Part shown: positions 1-5,152 of the stretch, one piece after another
Numbering within the stretch: position 1 is the stretch's first letter
How the letters are laid out: each line of letters opens with the position of its first letter
From: an uncultured Desulfovibrio sp.
Lineage (GTDB): Bacteria > Desulfobacterota > Desulfovibrionia > Desulfovibrionales > Desulfovibrionaceae
Assembly (NCBI GenBank): GCA_947176055.1
Contig: CAMWPE010000122.1
Location: 1 to 7,261, forward strand
Length of the DNA: 7,261 bases
Direction of reading: 5' to 3'
The notes under the pieces: generated by a model
Told to the model about the DNA's origin: nothing
What the model saw: the letters and a program-made list of their open reading frames with translations, nothing else
Databases searched by the model: none
Position numbers and translations under genes: made by a program

Positions 1-26
1 AGATATATCTGTCAAAGTCGCGGGCG

Positions 27-46
27 AAAAATTCCGGTTTTCCCGG
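27..46 (-). terminator. weak possible terminator after the GT2/GT21 gene
   Basis: Read on the minus strand, downstream of the glycosyltransferase stop codon, CCGG-GAAAA-CCGG is followed by AA and five T residues. This has the order of a Rho-independent terminator, but the stem is only 4 base pairs, so it may not function. The remaining bases of 1-72 show no start codon with a ribosome site and no other recognisable gene; the first ten bases are a perfect palindrome (AGATATATCT). Confidence 0.22.
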
Positions 47-72
47 TTCCGGCCGCGGGCGCGAAGCCGGGA

Positions 73-1272
73 TCAGGCGGAGATTTTCGGCGCTTCGTTC
101 AGACGCTCCATGGCTTCCACTTTGCCTCCTCGTCCGACTTTATAACGGATATTGGCCCAGATAATATGAGACTGGAAAAAGGAGCGGCCATAGACCAGGG
201 CGAACATGCCGCAGGCGCAGAAAAAGGAAAATATCCAGGGCGCCGAGGCGGGTTGTTTGGGGAGCAGTTTTCGCCAGCCGTATATGGCCCAGGCCACAAA
301 GCAGAGCTGGCATAGGGCCAGGAATGGGGCCATACCGCCGCCGATCCCCATGACGCCGCGAAGGCAAACCAGCGCGCACCAGATCGGAGGTCCCGCCATA
401 ATAAAGCAGACTAGCCCCAGACCCAGCCATTGACCAGGCATGCAAAATTTGAGGAAGAGAATTTGCCTGGTCAGCCAGGCGTTCCAGACGCGGAAAGTAT
501 GCGCCGAGGCCCGGGTTATAAGCAAGGCGCCGGGCACGTGCCGGACATGAACGCCCCGGCCGCGAAGCCAACCGGCCAGGGAGCAGTCGTCGACGACGTT
601 TGTCGACCATAATTTGGCGACCTCGTAGCGGACGAAAGCGGCTTTTGTCATAGCCATGGCGCCGCCCCAGGGCTGGGTGAGAATGGACATTCCCTGCAAG
701 AGGCGCATAAACAGGACGCTCAAGGCGTAGCCCAGGGTAGCCGCCCCCCGGTCGCCGCTTTCGACCTGATGATAACCGGACGTTATGGCCGCCTCGCGAC
801 GGGCGATGGGTTCGATGAGGCAACGCAGGAAATCCGGACGCGCCAGATGCGTGGAGTCGCAGAATGCGAAAACTCGAACGGACTCCGGCAGGGCGGCAAG
901 CCCCGCCAGAATATTATGGTTTTTTTGGCCGCAATGTATCGCGGGACCCGCTATTACAACCCGGAGGCGTGGAAATTCGTTTTCAAGGCCGGCGACAAGC
1001 GGCGCCGCCGGGTCGTTGGCTGATTCCAATACAATCCTGACGACGTAATCGGGATAATCCTGCGAAAGCAGGCTTTTGAGCGCCATTCCCGTCATGGGCG
1101 AAAGTCCGGCAATGGGAATAATCAGGCCGCAGGGGGGCCAGCCCTCCGGAGGGGCGACGGCGGCCAGCTCCCTTTCCTTGCGGGCCCGTTCCAGCAGGGC
1201 CAGACCCGCCTGTCCCATAGCCCAGATGATCAGCCCCTGCAATAGTCCGGTAAGAAAGAAAAAAATTGTCAT
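73..1272 (-). CDS. membrane glycosyltransferase, GT2/GT21 (ceramide glucosyltransferase-like) family
   Basis: 399 aa, predicted to transfer a sugar from a nucleotide sugar to a lipid acceptor at the cytoplasmic membrane. An N-terminal hydrophobic segment (about 2-27) precedes a GT-A domain (about 48-275), and three further membrane segments follow (about 282-305, 312-335, 345-365). Matches to the GT21 pattern are GQKNHN (115-120, the usual HGxNxKxxN region), CDSTHLARPDFL (138-149, with Asp139 as the catalytic-region Asp), GGAMAMTKAAF (203-213), VVDDCSLAGWL (227-236, carrying the general-base Asp) and a tail HIIWANIRYKVGRGGKV typical of GT2 enzymes. The downstream (Q/R)xxRW motif is altered: RVWNAW at 261-266. 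The start has only a weak ribosome site (GGGA, 7 bases upstream). It is last in a minus-strand unit, 84 bases after the exported-protein gene. HpnI-like hopanoid glycosyltransferases are the nearest bacterial comparison, but the exact acceptor is unknown. Confidence 0.85.
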   Translation of the reverse strand: MTIFFFLTGLLQGLIIWAMGQAGLALLERARKERELAAVAPPEGWPPCGLIIPIAGLSPMTGMALKSLLSQDYPDYVVRIVLESANDPAAPLVAGLENEFPRLRVVIAGPAIHCGQKNHNILAGLAALPESVRVFAFCDSTHLARPDFLRCLIEPIARREAAITSGYHQVESGDRGAATLGYALSVLFMRLLQGMSILTQPWGGAMAMTKAAFVRYEVAKLWSTNVVDDCSLAGWLRGRGVHVRHVPGALLITRASAHTFRVWNAWLTRQILFLKFCMPGQWLGLGLVCFIMAGPPIWCALVCLRGVMGIGGGMAPFLALCQLCFVAWAIYGWRKLLPKQPASAPWIFSFFCACGMFALVYGRSFFQSHIIWANIRYKVGRGGKVEAMERLNEAPKISA

Positions 1273-1291
1273 GGCAAAATCCCGGAGATCG

Positions 1292-1311
1292 CGCCGGAGC
1301 GTTATCCGGCG
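1292..1311 (-). repeat. perfect hairpin in the leader of the glycosyltransferase gene
   Basis: A 7-base-pair perfect stem (CGCCGGA / TCCGGCG) with a 6-base loop lies 19 bases before the glycosyltransferase start codon. If transcription starts from the TATAAC box just upstream, the hairpin would sit at the very 5' end of the mRNA, where such structures can protect transcripts from decay. On the minus strand no T-run follows, so it is not a terminator for the upstream gene. Confidence 0.4.
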
Positions 1312-1317
1312 TTGCTT

Positions 1318-1323
1318 GTTATA
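1318..1323 (-). promoter_or_regulatory. possible -10 box for the GT2/GT21 gene
   Basis: TATAAC on the minus strand matches the TATAAT consensus at five of six positions and lies in the 84-base gap before the glycosyltransferase. The place where a -35 box should be is occupied by the GC-rich inverted repeat GGCGCC and has no good match to TTGACA. This could be an internal promoter giving the last gene of the unit its own transcription, or it could be chance. Confidence 0.25.
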
Positions 1324-1328
1324 GTCGC

Positions 1329-1346
1329 GGCGCCGGGAATGGCGCC
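1329..1346. repeat. GGCGCC inverted repeat, intergenic
   Basis: GGCGCC occurs twice, separated by 6 bases, and can form a 6-base-pair stem just after the stop codon of the exported-protein gene. No T-run follows on the minus strand, so it is not a classical Rho-independent terminator. It may be an mRNA processing or stability element, or a protein-binding site. Confidence 0.3.
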
Positions 1347-1356
1347 ATTTGCCGCG

Positions 1357-1776
1357 TCATTTGAGGGGAGCGCAGTCGTGGGCGATCAGACGGACATTAT
1401 GAGTCCGGTTTCCGGACATATTTAATGTCATGCCTTTATTTAATTTTACTTTGCCTTTTATCTTTGAGTCACTGACGAACTGGCCGCTGAATTTATGACC
1501 GGAGCCGTGTTCCACAGTGAATTCGTCGTTTTGCCAGTGGCCTTTTACATGATAGACGTCTTCGTCGCCGTTCGAATGACGAAGGATGAAGACGCCCTTG
1601 GCGTAACCGTTGGGAGCGAAGCACATACCCGCCCTGAAGGTGGCGGTGAGTATTTTACCATTCCACAGTTCCGTTCTATAGCGCGGCCCGCTTACGATTG
1701 TGTCCTCCGCGGCCGAAGCCGGAGCCGCGCTATAGAGCGCGAATATCAGCAAAAAAAAGGCGAATAGCGTTTTCAT
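1357..1776 (-). CDS. small exported protein of unknown function
   Basis: 139 aa. The start chosen is the ATG at 1776, because the residues MKTLFAFFLLIFALYS begin a clean signal peptide (basic n-region, hydrophobic core, APASA-A cleavage site near residue 22), an AAGGA ribosome site lies 7 bases upstream, and the ATG overlaps the stop of the glycosyltransferase gene as ATGA. An in-frame ATG 27 bases earlier would add nine polar residues and spoil the signal. The mature protein, about 117 aa, is rich in alternating polar and hydrophobic stretches with many Gly, Lys and His residues, which suggests a beta-rich periplasmic domain. It has just two cysteines (Cys52 and Cys135), which could form one disulfide joining the two ends. 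No lipobox and no catalytic motif is visible, and I do not recognise the family. Its coupling to a glycosyltransferase suggests an envelope role, by context only. Confidence 0.8.
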   Translation of the reverse strand: MKTLFAFFLLIFALYSAAPASAAEDTIVSGPRYRTELWNGKILTATFRAGMCFAPNGYAKGVFILRHSNGDEDVYHVKGHWQNDEFTVEHGSGHKFSGQFVSDSKIKGKVKLNKGMTLNMSGNRTHNVRLIAHDCAPLK

Positions 1777-2870
1777 CGGCGTATCCTTGCGGGATGGTTC
1801 CATAGTTTCAGGAAAAGCTCTTCATGCGCTTTGACCATGGCGTCGCGCGAGTAATTGGCGAGAACTTCGCGTCTTCCCGCCTCCCCCATTTCTTTGGCTT
1901 TTTCGGGATCTCGCAGGAGGGCGAGGATATTCGCCGCCAGGCTTGTCGCGTCGCCGGGTTTTGAAAGAAGGCCGTCCCTTCCGTCGTTAATCATCTGGGG
2001 GATACCGCCGACCGCGGTCGCGCAAACCGGCAGACCGGCGCTCATGGCTTCGAGAATGGCGTTGGGCTGGCTTTCGCGGATTGACGACAAGGCGAAGACA
2101 GAGGCTTCCCGATATGTTTCTTCCGGCTTCGCGCTGGCTCCCGCGAATTCCACCCGTCGCGCGGCGGCTGGCTCCAGCTCGTTCCGGACGAAGGCGACAA
2201 GTTTATCCATAAGCGGGCCCTCGCCGACCAGTCTCAATCTGGCCTCCGGCTCGGCTTTTGCGACTACGCCGAAGGCCCTGATCAAGGTTTCGTGATCCTT
2301 GTCCTCAGCCAGACGAGCCACGCACGCGATCAGTCCGGGTACGGTTCCGCAGGGATCGGGAGAGAAGCGCTCCGTATCCGTTCCATTTGCTATATAAGTC
2401 ATTTTTTCGCGGGGAACGCCTCTGGCGGTCATCGCTTCGATAGACGCCCGCGAATTGCATACTATATGATCGGCCAGCCGCCACAGGAATCTTTCGTGTT
2501 GACGGACGGGCGCGCCCCCGCCGCGACATGTGCCTACGATCAGGGGAACGCCGCTCAATCTGCCCCAGATCCTGCCCCAGATGTTGGGGAGGGCGGTGCA
2601 GGGAACCAGAATGTCCGGTTTGTTCTCTCTTAAGAGCTTGCCCAGTTTCAGGAAAAAGAATGGGTCGAGTTTCCGGTCGCGACCCATATGATAGAGAGGA
2701 ACGCCGCAACGCTCCGCGTCCGCGTCCAGATCCGTTTTCCCCGTCAAGGTCGCAGCGAAAGGCGAAAAAAGATTCCTGTTCAGGCGCGAAGCGAGAGCGA
2801 CGGTCTGTTTTTGCGTGCCCCCGAAGCGAAGATCTTCCATAAGGAACATGACCTTAAGCGGCTGGCCCAT
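1773..2870 (-). CDS. GT4-type (GT-B fold) glycosyltransferase
   Basis: 365 aa, about the normal length for a GT4 enzyme; predicted to be a cytoplasmic, retaining transferase that adds a sugar from a nucleotide sugar to a growing glycan or lipid. The N-terminal Rossmann domain opens with VMFLMEDLRFGGTQKQ (7-22), the glycine-rich acceptor loop typical of the family, and NGTDTERF (162-169) marks the linker. The C-terminal donor domain shows VARLAEDKDHETLI (184-197), LVGEGP (214-219) and the E-x7-E nucleotide-sugar site at Glu266 and Glu274 within RESQPNAILEAMSAGLP. There is no signal peptide or membrane segment. The ATG at 2870 has an AGGGGA ribosome site 5 bases upstream and follows a promoter candidate in the divergent gap. 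It is first in a unit with the small exported protein (ATGA overlap) and the membrane glycosyltransferase. Donor and acceptor are not predictable; core-oligosaccharide or exopolysaccharide synthesis is the likeliest setting. Confidence 0.93.
   Translation of the reverse strand: MGQPLKVMFLMEDLRFGGTQKQTVALASRLNRNLFSPFAATLTGKTDLDADAERCGVPLYHMGRDRKLDPFFFLKLGKLLRENKPDILVPCTALPNIWGRIWGRLSGVPLIVGTCRGGGAPVRQHERFLWRLADHIVCNSRASIEAMTARGVPREKMTYIANGTDTERFSPDPCGTVPGLIACVARLAEDKDHETLIRAFGVVAKAEPEARLRLVGEGPLMDKLVAFVRNELEPAAARRVEFAGASAKPEETYREASVFALSSIRESQPNAILEAMSAGLPVCATAVGGIPQMINDGRDGLLSKPGDATSLAANILALLRDPEKAKEMGEAGRREVLANYSRDAMVKAHEELFLKLWNHPARIRR
1784..1788 (-). promoter_or_regulatory. ribosome binding site that sets the start of the exported protein
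   Basis: AAGGA on the minus strand, 7 bases before the ATG at 1776, lies inside the last codons of the upstream glycosyltransferase gene. It supports the internal ATG over the in-frame ATG at 1803 and agrees with translational coupling through the ATGA overlap. Confidence 0.65.
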
Positions 2871-2887
2871 ATCCTTCCCCTTTCCCC

Positions 2888-2916
2888 AGAATACAAATTA
2901 AGCGGAAAATTTCCAA
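2888..2916 (-). promoter_or_regulatory. candidate sigma70 promoter for the glycosyltransferase unit
   Basis: On the minus strand, TTGGAA (2916-2911; four of six consensus bases) is followed after exactly 17 bases by TATTCT (2893-2888; four of six). Transcription would start near 2881, giving a leader of about 11 bases that is almost entirely the AGGGGA ribosome site of the GT4 gene. This is inferred from base matches only. Confidence 0.45.
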
Positions 2917-2928
2917 TAGCGAAAATAT

Positions 2929-2957
2929 TTGCCAAAGCGGCGGCGCCCTTGTATTCT
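2929..2957 (+). promoter_or_regulatory. candidate sigma70 promoter for the deacetylase unit
   Basis: TTGCCA (2929-2934; five of six -35 consensus bases) is followed after exactly 17 bases by TATTCT (2952-2957; four of six -10 bases). The expected start of transcription, about 7 bases downstream, falls on or next to the A of the deacetylase ATG at 2964. This would make a leaderless mRNA, and no Shine-Dalgarno sequence is visible before that ATG. Confidence 0.5.
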
Positions 2958-2963
2958 GTCATT

Positions 2964-3944
2964 ATGGCGGAAAAGAAAAATCTGACCGTGTTCGCCAGTC
3001 TGGACGCGGAAGAGGAAGGCCTCTTTAGCGGTCGCTATAAAAGTTCCGGCGTTTCTACGGAGAATATTCCCCTTATTCGCGAGCTCCGGCCGCTATTTTC
3101 GGAATACGGCATTCCTCTTACCCTGTTCTGCTCCTATCCTGTTTTCAAAGATAGACGGGCGCTGGAGACGATCCTCTGGGCCAGGGAGGAGTGCGGAGCG
3201 GAAATCGGAGCGCATCTGCATCACTGGGCGACGCCCCCGTTCGAAGACGCGCGGAACGAAAACGTCGAGCCGGAGCGAACTCATAAATTGCCGCCGCCCC
3301 TGCTGGCTGAAAAACTGCGGATTTTATTGGAGAGCGGATTCGAGGCGACCGGAGAGCGTCTGACCAGCTTCCGCATGGGCCGCTGGGATCTGAAAAGCTC
3401 GCTGTTTACGTTGCTGGCGGAAAACGGGATTCTGACGGATTGTTCCGTGGCGCCCTTGCGGATACGCCCCGACGGCCCGGATCATTTTTTGGCGCCAGCC
3501 GATCCGTACTGGGTCTCCTTGCCCGGCGGCAAGAAAATCCTGGAAATTCCCGTAACGCAGATTCCCCTGTTTAAACGTCTGCCCGGATTATGGCGAAAAC
3601 TTTGCTCCGCCCCTGAAATGATTGATCGCTATCATTTTTTTGGCGCCTTGAGTTGCAATCCGCTTTGGCATTCGTCAATGGTCATGAAGCTGGCGGCGCG
3701 GGCGCTGGCGGCCAGAGGGGGCAAGGTTTTGAGTTTTTTCTGGCATTCGTCGGAGCTTATGCCGGGCGGATCTCCAAAAATCCGGACCAGGAATGACGCG
3801 CGGGAATTGTTAAGAAAAATTTTTAAATTCTGCGGCTGGCTCAAGGATAATTTTAATATTATGGGCGCGACGGCTCGCGAGATTCGCGAGAGCGGGCCGG
3901 AATTTCCCGGAAGCTTTATTAGCGGGGACACGGACTGGCGATGA
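2964..3944 (+). CDS. NodB-like polysaccharide/sugar deacetylase family protein
   Basis: 326 aa; predicted to be a metal-dependent enzyme removing an acetyl group from an N-acetylated sugar. The TIM-barrel deacetylase pattern begins at once: TVFASLDAEEEG (8-19) holds the first metal-site Asp14 in a D-x-E variant, EIGAHLHHW (80-88) gives the metal-binding histidines, TSFRMGRWDL (134-143) corresponds to the conserved Arg strand, LEIPVTQIP (193-201) is a core strand, and FFWHSSELMPGGSP (258-271) supplies the late conserved His261. There is no signal peptide or membrane segment, so it is probably cytoplasmic, unlike most peptidoglycan and exopolysaccharide deacetylases. The open frame continues 92 codons upstream, but that part lies antisense to the GT4 gene and lacks family motifs; the ATG at 2964 starts directly before the first core strand. 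No ribosome site is seen. The stop overlaps the next gene as ATGA. The substrate is unknown; an envelope sugar is likely from context. Confidence 0.82.
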   Translation: MAEKKNLTVFASLDAEEEGLFSGRYKSSGVSTENIPLIRELRPLFSEYGIPLTLFCSYPVFKDRRALETILWAREECGAEIGAHLHHWATPPFEDARNENVEPERTHKLPPPLLAEKLRILLESGFEATGERLTSFRMGRWDLKSSLFTLLAENGILTDCSVAPLRIRPDGPDHFLAPADPYWVSLPGGKKILEIPVTQIPLFKRLPGLWRKLCSAPEMIDRYHFFGALSCNPLWHSSMVMKLAARALAARGGKVLSFFWHSSELMPGGSPKIRTRNDARELLRKIFKFCGWLKDNFNIMGATAREIRESGPEFPGSFISGDTDWR

Positions 3945-4699
3945 ACAGGGCAATGTTATTGTTAATCGACGGATTGAGGGCGGACGCGGCCAGAGCGAAT
4001 ATGTGCTTCATGACTCTCCTTGAGAGTCGCGGGCTGGCGACATTCAAGGTTATCCGGACAGTTTCCCCGCCTGTGTCCAAAAATGTCTACGCGACGCTGG
4101 CCACCGGACTCGATCCTCTCGCGCACGGCATTCTGGACAACGATCGCTCTCCAGCGGGGGAGACGCCGACGATCTTTTCCCGGGCCAGGGACGCGGGCCT
4201 TGCCGTAGCCGCCGCCGCGCACATCTGGTTCGCGGAAATTTGCGGAGCGCGGGACGCCGCGTTGCCAGCGTCCAGGTTTCGCTACGATCCTCTCGCCCCC
4301 ATAAGCTACGGTCTCTTTTATTCGAGCGACTCGTATCCGGATCAGGAGCTTTTCGCGGACGCGGAAGTCTTGCGGGAGCTCTGCGAGCCCGATCTTATGC
4401 TTACGCACAGCATGGGAGTCGATTGGGCCGGACACCGGACGGGGGGCGAGTCGAGGGAATACGCCGACGCGGTCAGACGCGCGGACGCTCTCCTGTCCCG
4501 CTATTTGCCCGTATGGATGGCCGCCGGTTACCAGATCCTGATTATGTCGGACCATGGCATGAACGCGGACGGGGCGCATTACGACAATTCCGGGGGGACC
4601 AATCTTGTTCCGGTGTGGGGAATTGGAGAAGCGTGGACAACCTTGCCGGATTCTCCGGCGGATGTCGCGCCCATGCTGGGCGCGATTCTGGGCGTTTGA
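3941..4699 (+). CDS. alkaline phosphatase / type I phosphodiesterase-nucleotide pyrophosphatase superfamily enzyme
   Basis: 252 aa; predicted two-metal phosphoesterase. A full set of active-site residues can be placed: Asp10 in LLLIDGLRAD, a nucleophile at Ser46 in PPVSKNVYATLATG (aligned with the nucleophilic Thr of nucleotide pyrophosphatases), Asp161 and His165 in GVDWAGH, Asp204-His205 in MSDHGM and His213 in GAHYD. The chain is shorter than typical NPP enzymes (about 400 aa), so it is a compact core without the usual extra domains. It has no signal peptide, so it should be cytoplasmic. It begins within the deacetylase stop codon (ATGA), so the two are probably made together and may act on the same compound. 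It could be a phosphatase, a phosphodiesterase or a pyrophosphatase for a sugar or lipid phosphate; sequence alone does not decide. It ends 15 bases before the convergent MutT gene. Confidence 0.85.
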   Translation: MNRAMLLLIDGLRADAARANMCFMTLLESRGLATFKVIRTVSPPVSKNVYATLATGLDPLAHGILDNDRSPAGETPTIFSRARDAGLAVAAAAHIWFAEICGARDAALPASRFRYDPLAPISYGLFYSSDSYPDQELFADAEVLRELCEPDLMLTHSMGVDWAGHRTGGESREYADAVRRADALLSRYLPVWMAAGYQILIMSDHGMNADGAHYDNSGGTNLVPVWGIGEAWTTLPDSPADVAPMLGAILGV

Positions 4700-4714
4700 A
4701 AGGCGACGGACGCT

Positions 4715-5152
4715 CTACCTCTCCGGCGTTTCCCAAGGCAAAAGCTCTCGCTCGCTTTTGAGGATCTTCAGCATCTCCGTGTCGGCGGGCAGAAAATGCA
4801 ATTCGTCCAGATCTTCGGGCCGGATCCAGCGCATATTTTGTTCTTCCCTGGGACAGGGCGCGCCGTTGTAAGACGTCACCAGAAAAAAGGACAGGCGCAC
4901 GGAATAGTCGTCGTAAGCGTGGTCGATTGTTTTCAGCAAGCGATATTCTTTGGCCTTGATTCCCAGTTCCTCGGCGAGTTCGCGGAGCAGGGTTCTCGCC
5001 GGAGTTTCGGAACCTTCCCTTTTGCCTCCCGGAAATTCCCAGTAGCCGCTCCAGGGCGCGTCGTCCGGTCTCTGGGTCGCGAGAATCAGTCCGCGCCGGT
5101 AAATTATGGCCGCGGACACCTCGATGGGATCTTTGCGGTCTTTCAGTGTCAT
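4715..5152 (-). CDS. mutT: Nudix hydrolase, MutT-type (deoxy)nucleoside triphosphate pyrophosphohydrolase
   Basis: 145 aa, close to the length of E. coli MutT. A complete Nudix box runs from Gly43 to Ile65 and fits G-x5-E-x7-R-E-U-x-E-E-x-G-U exactly (REGSE then RELAEELGI). Glu58, Glu61 and Glu62 of the helix bind the catalytic magnesium ions. The preceding GYWEFPGGK (36-44) and the later HAYDDYSVRLSFFLV, NMRWI and LHFLPADTEML are typical of MutT and its close relatives, which convert 8-oxo-dGTP and related damaged nucleotides to monophosphates and so prevent mutation. It acts in the cytoplasm. Its ATG overlaps the ABC-F stop as ATGA, so it is translationally coupled and is last in that unit. 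A broader or different nucleotide preference cannot be excluded. Confidence 0.9.
   Translation of the reverse strand: MTLKDRKDPIEVSAAIIYRRGLILATQRPDDAPWSGYWEFPGGKREGSETPARTLLRELAEELGIKAKEYRLLKTIDHAYDDYSVRLSFFLVTSYNGAPCPREEQNMRWIRPEDLDELHFLPADTEMLKILKSERELLPWETPER

Larger units (their letters stand above)
2887..2958. repeat. 10-base inverted repeat framing the divergent promoter region
   Basis: CAGAATACAA (2887-2896) and TTGTATTCTG (2949-2958) are exact reverse complements, 52 bases apart, at the two edges of the 93-base divergent gap. Each arm puts TATTCT at the -10 distance from a -35-like hexamer for outward transcription, so the repeat is most simply read as two copies of one -10 region. 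Alternatively each arm could be half of a regulator-binding pair. Confidence 0.6.

Noticed and set aside
1..72. Possible start of another gene at the left edge
   Set aside because: No ATG or GTG with a ribosome site on the minus strand, and the plus-strand frames that stay open run into the antisense of the glycosyltransferase without motifs.
140..823. 227-codon open frame on the minus strand within the GT2/GT21 gene
   Set aside because: Same strand but a different frame; low-complexity Arg/Gly/Pro translation while the other frame carries all the glycosyltransferase motifs.
1777..1803. Nine extra N-terminal residues on the exported protein
   Set aside because: They would place charged residues before a clean signal peptide; the internal ATG has the ribosome site and the coupled overlap.
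2688..2963. Upstream in-frame extension (92 codons) of the deacetylase reading frame
   Set aside because: Most of it is antisense to the well-supported GT4 gene, it has no deacetylase motif or signal peptide, and the ATG at 2964 sits just before the first conserved strand.
3962..4579. 205-codon open frame antisense to the phosphoesterase
   Set aside because: Arg/Pro-rich composition typical of a shadow frame in GC-rich coding DNA; no motif, and the opposite strand has a full active site.
4240..4761. 173-codon plus-strand frame across the phosphoesterase end and MutT
   Set aside because: Arg/Gly-rich shadow frame with no family signal, crossing two real genes.
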